64,000 nucleotides of DNA from positions 43,028,001 to 43,092,000 of the forward strand of contig JBITNC010000001.1 of NCBI GenBank assembly GCA_050084985.1, given 5' to 3'. The position numbers were made by a program, and so were the translations under genes. This stretch comes from Nageia nagi (lineage: Eukaryota > Pinophyta). Of the stretch, positions 11,501 through 23,500 are shown one piece after another; position 1 is the stretch's first letter, and the number at the start of each line of letters is the position of its first letter. The notes beneath the pieces were generated by a model. It saw only the letters and a list, made by a program, of their open reading frames with translations. It was not told where the DNA came from and did not search any database.

Positions 11501-14500
11501 CTCATCAATATAATGATGTCATGTTCAGAGGGTCTTTATTTTCTTCGAGCTATTGATTGCTCAGGGAAAAAGAAGGATGCATAATTCCAGTTCGTCTTGC
11601 TGAAGGAGGCTATTGAGGAGGTGGGATCCTCCAATGTTGTCCAGGTAATCACTTTACTAAGTTTACTTTTAGTTTTCAAATTTATTTTTGTTGTGAAAAT
11701 GCCAAATTTTAATGTTTTAATTTTTTTATGTACAGATAATTACAGATGCAGCCTTTGTTTGCAAGCATGCAGGAAAATTGATAGAGGGCACTTATAGGCA
11801 CATTTTTTGGACCCCTTGTTGCATTCATGCATTGAATAATGCATTGAAGGACATTGGGAAAATAGATTGGGTGAAGCATGTGGTTGCAGAAGCGAGACTT
11901 GCAAATGTTTATTTGCAACCATCATACCTCATTGGCGCTCTTTTGCTCCTCAAAGAAGTTCCTTAAACCTACAAATACAAGATATGCCACTTATTTCATT
12001 TTATTGCAAAGGATGATTGAAGTGCAGGAGGCACTACAATCCATGGTAGTTTGTGTAGAATGGAAGAGATGGCATAATCTCAAACAAAGGAGGGAAAAAG
12101 ACTTAGAGATAAAGTCTTAGATGAGAACTGGTGGGCTGAAGCCAGGTAATAAAGTTTAAAAGTTTCACTATTGTAATTTGAATTTCAAGTTGGATTCATC
12201 ACTAGGTAATGACTAATGACTAATTGTTCAATTAGTTCTCAGATTTTTCACTCTTTTTTTATTGAATGTAGGTACATTGTATTTTTTATTTCCCCAGTTT
12301 TTGAAATGATAAGATATGCCAATACAGATTCTCCCAATTTAGGAAAGATATATGAGACCTTCGATAGCATCCTTGGAGAAATAAAAATAATAATTTATGA
12401 CAAAGATCCTTCTTTTTATGAAGGCCATATTAGACCCATCATAGAGAAGAGGTACTAAATGTTGATTGTTGACTTTAGTTTCAATTTGATTTGTTAACTT
12501 TAGTCTTTAAGTTTATTAATTTTTTATTTTATTTTTTATAGGTGGAATAAGATGAATACTCTTCTCCATATGGCTGCCCATGTGTTGAACCCAAAATGGT
12601 ATGCACCAAAGATTGGGAAAATAGCACCTAATGATGATATTGAGTTGAAAGATGGGTTCATGAACTTCCTTGCCAAGATGTTTTCAAAAGAAGATGGTCG
12701 TATAATTAGAGACGAGTTTGTAAAATTTGTGAGATTTAAGGGTCGTCGTTTCAGCAGGCCAAAGTGCAAGGAGGATAGGGCTACCATTGCCCAAACTGAT
12801 CCTATTGGATGGTGGGAGCTATATAGAGATGATGCTACACACTTGAAGCATCTTGCGATTAGGCTCCTTTCCCAGGTTAGTAGATGCCACTGGCATGCTA
12901 TTAAGTATTGTACTATTGTCTATTGATTATAGACCTATGATTATAGTGTATTTGTCAATTTGAATGATTGTTTGAGATCTTAAATTTCTATTTCTCACAT
13001 AATCAAAAATGAGAAATCTAATTTGAATGATTGTTTGTAGGTTGGTAGTTCATCTGTTGCGGAGAGAAATTGGTCTACCTATGGTTTCATCCATAGTCTG
13101 CGAAAGAATAGACTTACTTCTCGTAGAGTAGAGAAGTTAGTTGCAATGCATAGCTCTCTTCACCTTTGCGAGAGAGTTACGCCAGAGTATAGGGCTAGTC
13201 CAACTGCACGTTGGGACATTGATCCAATGGAGGCAAGCCAACTTGAGGCTGATGAGTCGATGTTTGGATTGCCATTGCATACTCTTCATTTGGATGATGA
13301 GAGCTCAGCAGATGAGGAGGATATGGATACACAACCATTAGCACATGAGCCTATAGACTCATAGAGCCATAGGGCATAAGCAATAGTGGTTATTTTGGCA
13401 TTTTATTTTGTTATTCAAATACTTGTTCGACATACTAATGTCCCCTCTATGTATTTGATTCAATCTTTCAAACCTATGACATTATGATTGTGTTATCAGA
13501 TTTATGATTTCAGATTTTATCATTAGAAATTTACGGTTTACCTTTTATTTATGATTGTCTTGAAGTTGAATTTCGTAGTTTCTAATTTCAATTCCATGTT
13601 TTCTATCTTTAATTTGTATACATGATTAAATTTGATAGTATGATCATTCATCATAATAATAATGAATTGGAAATGATAAAATCTGAAAATTTTTGATAAT
13701 TTTTACTAGTATTATATTTGTCGTTCCCTAGCCGTTCTCTGCAGTTCCTCAAAAATGATCCTATTTTTTCCCCCATTCCCGGATACACGTTCCCCTGTTC
13801 CACTTTTTCCCCATTCCTCAATCGTGTGGAACACTAGTAAAAACAGCAACAAAACAATCAAAAATTCACGGATTTTAAAATTCGTGAATATGGGAAAAAC
13901 ACCAAAAAAAGGTGAAAAACAGAAAAAACAAGAAAAGTTGTGACAAAAAAAACTGGCGAATTTGAGAAAAAAAAATAAACAAAAAATGGAAAAAACAGCC
14001 AAAAAAGAAAAAAACTAACAAAACGATGCGTACGGCAAGTACAGCAAGTTTTTTATGCATGTTTTTTGTGTTTTTTGGCCATTTACATGTCCAATACGGA
14101 AAAAATGGCAAATACGGAAAAAACGTCCACACTTTCATCACGTTTTCAATATTTTTTGCCCATTTAAACGATCATTTTTTGCTAAGTAAAAAATCGGCAT
14201 TTTTTACATTTAAATGGCATTTTGTTATTCTATGATATAATTTATATCTAGTGTGTAAATGGGCATAGAAGTTAGTTTAGGCTTTAAAGATGGTTAGCGA
14301 TTAGGATATGTTAGAATGTAGCGTATAGATTCTCTCTTTGTTGTTGGATGGCAGAATGCAGCAATTTGAATAATCTGTAAACCCAGTTGCTTAGAATTTT
14401 CCTAATGTAAAGGTTAATGAAGTCCCTTTTAAACTTCACTTTTTTATTAATACAAATTGGTCTATTAATCAAAAAAAAATTAGCGTATTTCTCATAATGA

Positions 14501-17500
14501 AAGTTTAATAGAAAGTATTAGAATGAAATAAGTTGTGTCACACTTTAACTAATGGGGCATGGTTCAGATGCTGGTTAGCATTTTCGCAAGAAAAATTCAT
14601 TTAGGCCTTAAAAATGCAAGTTAAAACTGTTTTCTTTGATTATATAAGGGATTGCTGGCATTCCCTCTTCTAAAGGCTTCTCCTATGATGTATATTTTGG
14701 TTTGCGAAACACCCACTGCTTAGCCATGTTCATTGTTGAGGCTTCTATTGACACTAGCACAACATAACCAATCATATCCAAACATTGACATGGTTAGCCA
14801 TATCATAATATGTATGTTATGGACATAAAACTGTCAGCGCTCTACTTTTTGTCTTAAGCACAGCTTTTGACACAGTAGAACATAAACATAGATTACCTCC
14901 TCATATATGTTCAGTATTACCTTTTATGCTCCTCGAAATGTTCGTAAGGTATAATAGATGGATCTTAACTTAAACATGAAATAACAGGTATACATGAGAC
15001 TCAAGACATAATCAGAGCATCATCAACTTCTTCAAGCTTTAGACCTGAGGGCATTGGCCAGTGTCACTCAAACTTTGCCTTGCAACTATTTCTTCAAGCC
15101 ATTTTTAAAACAATTTACCTCCTGAATTTGTAAGCTTTGAGAAATAAATTTTAGTGCAAGATGTTCTAAACTACAGAATAGAGTTAAAAATAAAACTGTA
15201 TTTTGTAACTGAGTTTAAAAGAAAGTTGCAAGTCGGGATTACCCCACTAACTCGAAAAGGTTTGCAAACATCTTGTGTTGCTTGTGTCTTTGACTGCAGA
15301 CATAATAACTTTTCAAATAGCCTGATTGGTGCTATAAGTACATCTCTGCATGATGGTCCAAAAACATTACAAGTCTACCCCAATTATCCTGTCTTTATCA
15401 ACGACCCTCATTTAGACAAGGTTTTAAAAGTCTGTGTTCATACTCATGGTTTTGATATGAAACCCGGTACTGCTCATCTAGCTATACATACCAGAATTAT
15501 GTATCGTTTTACCAATACTTTACAACCCGCAATCAAACATGGTGTGTTAAAAGGTAGTTCTGTTGTTTTAAAAACCGACCCAAAAACTCAAAAAATTGAA
15601 CCACAAGTTATCCAATGGAAAGATGTCCAAATTTCTAGACAATGGATATTAGATACAAACTTCCTCTATATCAGACTTTCTCAATTTCCTGCAGTACCAT
15701 CTCCGTTTCTGACATCTGAACCTCAGCATCCTACACTGCCATCATCAAAGCCAAGTACAACGGTTCCTTTTTACTTCTAACTACTTTCCTCATAGACATA
15801 ACTGCTAATCTCTGAACATTCGCAGTAGATCTTGGTGCAACAGGTCTACCATGCAAAAGAAGTCAAAGGTGATAGATGCATCATTCCCATGTAAACAACC
15901 TTGTGAAGCGTCAGATGCAACACAACATTTCTTTTAAGTATGTGGTGAAGTACTGGGGCATTCCACTCAACATTGTGTTAGATAGAGATGCTCACTTCAC
16001 AAGTAGTTTCTGGTCTCAATTGTTTAAGACCATGGGTACAAAGTTCTTGATGTCCACTAGCTACCACCCTCAGACTGATGGACAAACCAAAAGAAAAAAT
16101 GGATTGTTGGAAGAATACTTGAGACACTATGTTACGGTAGATCAGACTAATTGGCTAGACCTCTTGGACATGGCACAGTTTTGCTACAATAGCCAGAAAC
16201 CGTCTGCTACCAAGTATTCTCCTTTTGAACTAGCAACGAGTAGACAACCTATTGCTCTGCACTTAGTGGTGTCGGAATATTATAATGTAAACCCGTCTGC
16301 AACCATGTACTTGAGACAATGGCAGAAAATAATAGATTGCGCCAGAAAATATTTGCTACAAGCGCAAGAGCGAATGAGAAAAGAAGAAAATAAAGGGCAT
16401 CGAGACTTAGTGCTAAATAAGGGAGACAAGGTTTTTTTCAAAATCGTTGGAGATCACTTTAAGTCAACGCTTGGTACATCAAAGTCCCTTACCCGACGGT
16501 GCGAGGGACCCTTCAAGATTGTTAAGCTGTGGGGAAAGTGGCATACAAGCTGCAGTTGCCTAGCCATATGCATATGTATCCAGTGTTCCATGTGAGTCAA
16601 TTGAGACAATTGATCGAGGATACAAAAAATCCGGAACGGACGCATCAGACCTGACCACCTGCAAGTATTACAAACAAACCAGACAGAGTGGTCAATGTGA
16701 TAAAGGGTGTGAGAACCAAAGGCATTGGGAAAACCAATTTCACTGAGTACTATGTCGGTTGGGAAGGTCGCCCTATAGAAGATGATACTTGAGAACGTGC
16801 CAAAAGCCTCTGGAAATATGAGGATAAGATCCAGGAGTTCCTCACGAAGGGGCACCTGGACACAAGATTCTACTGAGTGAATCCACCTTGGCCTACCGGG
16901 ACTTCCCACCTCGACAGGATAAAGTTGAATGGATCATTCCTCCTACCTTAAGCGTAGGCAAGGTTTGATCAAGGGAACTTGGTGATGTTACCTACGGGTG
17001 CTCAATACTGATCCGTCGATGAGACAGTATTGGACACCGCCTTCAAGGTTGTAAAGTCGAGAAGGTCGTTGACGTGGAAGTCAACACTCCTCTAAGTGGG
17101 GGAGAATGTGAGAGGGCAACCTCTAATGACCCCGGGGTGGTGAGTGGACTTAGAGCACAACCTCTAATACACAAGGATCCATTCCGAACCCGACTACTAT
17201 GGAGAGGAACCACGACGGACTATATGAAAGAGTCCGCTCCTATGGTTGTACTAACAGGACATTTAGGGTGAATAAAGCTCAGAGGGACCTTAGAGGTGAA
17301 ACACGCATGAAGGTCGTTGGTTGGGAGGTGGGTAATGCATCGTAAAAGGATTCCTATAGCCCGAGGGGCCAGGATGAGCCATAAAGGCATGAGGCCTTTG
17401 CCAGCATGTAACTACAGGATTGACGAATGATGTATGAAGCTTAGCATTGGTAGGCCATCGAGGGCCTATACGCGAGCTGCCGCATGGTACTATGAGTGAG

Positions 17501-20500
17501 CCAACCTCGTCGACGGATCGGTATCGAACACCCGTGGGTAACATCACCAAGTTCCCTTGATCAAACCTTGCTTACACTCAAGGTAGGAGGAATGATCCAT
17601 TCAGCTCTATCCTGTCGAGGTGGGAAATCCCAACAGGCCAAGGTAGATTCACTCAGTAGAATCCCGTGTCCAAGTGCCCCTCCGCAAGGAAATCCTGGAT
17701 CTTATCCTCATATTTCCAGAGGCTTTCGGCATGTTCCCAAGTATCATCATCTATAGGGCAACCTTCCCAACCACCATAGTACTTGGTAAAACTCGTTCTT
17801 CCAGTGCCTTTGGTTCTCACACCCTTTATCACACTGACCACTCTGTCTGGTTTATCTGTCATACCTGCAGGTGGTTGGGTTTGATGAATCCATTCCGGAT
17901 TTTCTCTATCCTCCATCACTAGTCTCAACTAACTCACATGGAACACTGGATACATATGCATATGGCTAGGCAACTGCAGCTTGTATGCCACTTTCCCCAC
18001 ACGCTTAACAATCTTTAAGGGTCCCTCGTACCGTCAAGTAAAGGACTTTGATGTACCAGGCGTTGACTTAAAGTGATCTCCAACGATCTTGAGAAAGACC
18101 TTGTCTCCCTCATTTAGCACTAAGTCTCGACACTCTATTTTCTTCATTTCTCATTCGCTTTTGCACTTGCAGCAAATATTCTCTGGCGCAATCTATCATT
18201 TCCTGCCATTATCTCAAGTACATGGTTGCAGACTGGTTTACATTATAATATTCCGACACCACTGAGTGCAAAGCGATAGGTTGTCTACCCGTTGCTAGGT
18301 CAAAAGAAGAATACTTGGTAGTAGATGACTTCTGGCTATTGTAGCAAAACTATGCCATGTCCAGGAGATCTAGCCAATTAGTCTGATCCGCCGTAACATA
18401 GTGTATTAGGTATTCTTCCAACAATCCATTTATTCTCTTGGTCTGTCCATCAGTCTGAGGGTGGTGGCTAGTGGCCATTAACAACTTTGTACCCATGGTC
18501 TTAAACAACTGAGACAAAAACTACTTGTGAAGCGGACATCTCTATCTGACACAATGTTGAGTGGAATGCCCCAGTACTTCACCACATACTTAAAGAAATA
18601 TTATGCTGCATCTGACGGCACACAAGGTTGTTTACTTGGGAATGATGCATCAATCACCCTGACTTCTCTTGCATGGTAGACATGTGGGCACCAAGATCTA
18701 ATGGGAATGTTCAGAGATTAGCAGTTATGTCTCTGAGGAAAGCAGCCAGAAGTAAAAAGGAACCGTTGTATTTGGCTTTGATGATGGCAATGCAAAATGC
18801 TGAGGTTCAAATGTCAAAAACAAAGGTGGTACCGTAGGAAATTGAGGAAGTTTTGGAGAAATATCATGATATAATGCCAATGCAGTTACCAGCCCGCCTA
18901 CCTCCTCGACGTGTCATGGATCACAAGATTGAGTTGATTCCTAGTGCCAAGCCTGCTGCTATTAGGCCTTATAGACTATCACCAAAAGAGATGGTGGAGT
19001 TGAAAAGACAACTGGAGGAATTAATGGCAGCAGTATATCTAAGACCCTCACAATCTCTTTATGGAGCATCGGTATTGTTTCAAAAGAAAAAGGGTGGTTC
19101 CTTAAGGATGTGTGCCGATTACAGGGCTTTGAACAAAATGATTGTGAAAAACATATACCCCCTATTGCTAATTGAAGATTGTTTTGATAGACTGGGGAAT
19201 GCAGTGTATTTCTCTAAGTTAGATTTGAAGCAGGGGTATTATCAAGTTAGAATTGCGAAAAAAGATGAGGAGAAGACGACGTGCATGACTAGATATGGAT
19301 CATATGATTTCATGGTCATGCCGTTTGGTCTGTGTAATGCTCCTGCCACATTTTGCACCTTGATGAATGATGTGTTTCATCCTTACTTTGAAAAGTTTGT
19401 GGTGGTGTACCTGGATGACATTCTCATTTATAGCAAAACGTTGGAAGAGCATGCAATTCATTTAACTAAGGTGTTTGAGAAGTTAAGACTGAATGAGTTG
19501 TATGTTAAAAAGCAGAAGTGTTCTTTTGCTCAAATGGAAGTGCATTTTTTTGGGTCATGTTGTTGGCAATGGAGTGATCATGCCAGAGCAGAAGAAGTTA
19601 GAGGCTATCAGAGATTGGGAGCCGCCCAAAGATATACATCAACTTAGACAATTCTTGGGCTTGACAAATTATTACCGAAAGTTTGTGAGAGGATACTCTA
19701 ACATTGCAACGCCTCTCACCCAATTGTTGAAAAAGAGGACCAAGTGGTGGTGGACGGTAACTTGAGACACGGATTTCAAGGAGTTGAAAAAGAAGCTAAC
19801 TTCCGCACCCATGCTGACCTTACCAGATTTCTCTAAGCCATTTGAAGTACACACCGATGCATCTAAATTTGCCATTGGTAGGGTATTGGTATAAGATGGT
19901 CACCCAGTTGCATATGAGTCACGAAGATGAAGGATGCCGAAAGAAGGTACCCAGCTCTTGATAAAGAGATGGTGGCTATTATCCATTGTTTAAGGGTTTG
20001 GCGACATTATCTCTTGGGAAATCCCTTTGTAGTAAAAACAGATAACATTTCCAACACCTTCTTCAAGTCGTCAAAGAAGTTAACAAGCAAGAAGGCACGT
20101 TGGGCCGATTTCATGGCAAAATATGATGTTAAACTTCAGTACAATCTAGGGAAGACTATTGCAACAGTTGATGCACTTAGTCGCAAACCCAGTTCAAGGA
20201 TGGGAAGAAGCGATGTGGAGGACGAGTAAGTGCCCGCCCCAACTCAAGTGCGGAGAACCCTCTCGCTCACGCTCTCACAACCACAGTGCGGGAAGAAGAA
20301 CCCAACCAGATACAACAAGAGGGCCAGATCATGATGAAAGGCAGTATGATTGAGCGGATCCGTGAGGGAATGACACAGGATCCACAGGCCGATAGAATGA
20401 TTAGCTCAGTGGAGAAGTTTGCTCATGTTAATCGGCTAAACAGTTTTAAGTTGTGTGATGGTTGCTATTTTATGGCCCGAATAGAATCTACATTCCAAAA

Positions 20501-23500
20501 TGGGATGGGTTGAGAAAAGAATTGATGAGGGAGTGCCACAATGCAGCTTGGGTAGGTCATCCGAGAAAGGATAGAACGTTAGCCTTGCTGTCCAGGGGGT
20601 TCTACTGGCCCAACATGTTCAAAGATGTGGAACAACCCTCCTAATTCCAGTGAGTACCATGTGTCAGTGTCAGCATGGATTTATTATTACCAGCCTGCCA
20701 GAAGTGAATGGGCTCACGAGCATAATGGTGGTAGTGGATAGATTCTCTAAGTATACGACCTTTGTCCCATGTAAACAACCTTGTGAGGCGACAAATGCAA
20801 CACAGTATTTCATTAAGTATGTGGTGAAGTACTGAGGCATTCCACTCAACATTGTGTCAGACAGAGATGCCCGCTTCACAAGTAGTTTTGGTCTCAATTG
20901 TTTAAGACCATGGATACAAAGTTGTTGATGTCCACTTGCCATCACCCTCAGACTGATGGATAGACCAAGTGAATAAATGGATTGTTAGAAGAATACTTGA
21001 GACACTATGTTACGGCAAATCAGATTAATTGGCCAGACCTCTTGGACATGGCATAGTTTTGCTACAGTAGCCAGAAGTCATTTGCTACCAAGTATTCTCC
21101 TTTTGAACTAGCAACGGGTAGACAACCTATCGCTCCACACTCAGTGGTGTCAAAATATTATAATGTAAACTCATCTGCAACCATATACTTGAGATAATGG
21201 CAGGAAAGGATAGATTGTGCCAGAGAATATTTGCTGCAAGCGCAAGAGCGAAAGAGAAAGAAGAAAATAAAGGGCGTCGAAACTTAGTGCTAAATGAGGG
21301 AGACAAGGTCTTTCTCAAGATCGTTGGAGATTACTTTATGTCAACGCTTGGTACATCAAAGTCCCTTACCTGATGGTACGAGGGATCTTTTAAGATTGTT
21401 AAGCATGTGGCGAAAGTGTCGTACAGGCTGCAGTTGCCTAGCCATATGCATATGTATCTAGTGTTCCATATGAGTCAATTGAGACCAGTGATCGAGGATA
21501 GATAAAATCTGGAATGGATGTATCAGACCCAAGTTTATCAAAACAATCCTCAATTAGCGGTAGGGGGTATTTGTTCTTCACAGTCAGTCTGTTCAAAGCC
21601 CTGTAATCGACACACATCCTTAGGGAACCATCCTTTTTCTTTTGAAACAACACCAATGCTCCATAAGGAGAGTGTGAGGGTCTCAGATATCCTGCTGCCA
21701 TCAATTCCTCCAGTTGTCTTTTCAACTCCAACATCTCTTTTGGTGATAATCTATAAGGCCTGATAGCAGGAGGCTTGGCACCAGGAATCAACTCAATCTT
21801 GTGATCCACGACACATCAAGGAGGTAGGCAGGCTGGTAACTGCACTGGCATTATATCATGATACTTCCCCATAACTTCCTTAATTTCCTGCGGTATCACC
21901 TCTGTTTCTGACATCTGAACCTTAGCATCCTACACTATCATCATCAAAGCCAAATACCACGGTTCCTTTTTATTTCTGGCTACTTTCCTCAGAGACATAA
22001 CTGCTAATCTCTGAACATTCCCAGTAGATCTTGGTGCACACAGGTCTACCATGCAAGATAAGTTAGGGTGATAGATGGCAAGTTTATTCAGGTGGGAAAG
22101 GGTAGTAGCTTGGGCAGTTCTAATGAAAGATTGGCCTAGGATAAGATCAAAGTCATCAAGAGGAATGGTAAAGAGCTTGATCGTCCCAACCCATCTTCCT
22201 ACTTGGAGTACATTGTCGGTTTTCCCTACTTGCTCTGCGGGACGATTCCTCAACTTGATCGAATGACCAATCGAAGAGTTCCTCAGACCCATTTCCTTGA
22301 TGACGCGGGTAAAAGCATAGTTGTTGGAGGCACCTTGGTCTACGAGGGCAACAATAGGTCTACCATTTAGGATAACTTCAACAAAGTTTAGAGATTAGGG
22401 AGCATCCTCGTCAATCACAACCATCTTCCCTTCAAACAAGGAAACTGTATTCAGGAGTTTGACTGTGCTGGTCGAGGTGCTCGAAGGAGGGAGCATCATA
22501 GGAATAGCAGAATTAGTCGGAGATAAGAAGACAACGTGCGTGACTAGATATGGATCATATGATTTCATGGTCATGTCGTTTGGTCTATGTAATGCTCCTG
22601 CCACATTTTGCACCTTGATGAATAATATCTTCCGTCCTTACCTTGATAAGTTTGTGGTGGTGACCTAGATGACATTCTCATTTATAGCAAAGCGTTGAAA
22701 GAGCATGCAATTCATTTAACTAAGGTGTTTGAGAAGTTAAGACAAAATGAGTTGTATGATAAAAAAGAGAAGTGTTCTTTTGCTCAGACAAAAGTGCATT
22801 TTTGGGTCATGTTGTTGGCAATGGAGTGATCAAGCTAGAGCAAAAGAAGTTAGAGGCTATCAGAGATTGGGAGCCGCCCAAAGATATACATCAACTTAGA
22901 CAATTCTTGGGCTTGGCAAATTATTACCAAAAGTTTGTGAGAGGATACTCTTAGATTGCAACACCTCTTACCCAATTGTTGAAAAAGGGGACCAAGTGGT
23001 GGTGGACAGTAACTCGAGATGCGGCTTTTAAGGAGTTGAAGAAGAAGCTAACTTCCACACCTGTGCTGACCTTACCAAATTTTTCTAAGCCATTTGAAGT
23101 ACACACCGATGCATCTAATTTTGCCATTGGTGGGGTATTGGTACAAAATGGTCACCCGATTGCATATGAGTCACAAAAGATGAAGGATGCCGAGAGAAGG
23201 TACCCAACTCATGATAAAGAGATGGTGGTTGTTATCCATTGTTTAAGGGTTTGGCGACATTACCTCTTGGAAAATCCCTTTGTAGTAAAAACAGATAACA
23301 TTTCCAACACCTTCTTCAAGTCGTCAAAGAAGTTAACGAGCAAGAAGGCACGTTGAGCCGATTTCATGGCAAAGTATGATGTTGAACTTCAGTACAATCC
23401 AGGGAAGACTAATGCAGCAGCTGATGCACTTAGTCGTAAACCCCAATTCAAGGATGGGGAAGTGGCTAATGTGGAGGACGAGCAAGGGCTTGCCCCAACT

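Larger units (their letters stand above)
15672..18855. repeat. 3.2-kb palindrome (inverted repeat) within the gypsy mosaic
   Basis: The left arm, about 15672-17022, reads antisense protease end, then sense integrase and chromodomain. The right arm, about 17507-18855, is its reverse complement. The spacer of about 484 bp contains the LTR start (TGTGAGAGGGC at 17107). The same protease/integrase junction (GGTCTACCATGC on the left, GCATGGTAGACATG on the right) occurs in both arms, so it existed before the inversion-duplication. Arms differ by scattered substitutions and small indels. Confidence 0.8.

Noticed and set aside
13712-14235. Phe-rich and Lys-rich frames on both strands
   Set aside because: They follow from A- and T-homopolymer tracts around the hAT right end and LINE tail, and look like low-complexity chance frames.
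20286-20835. Several short plus-strand frames as separate genes
   Set aside because: They are pieces of one frameshifted gypsy integrase region.
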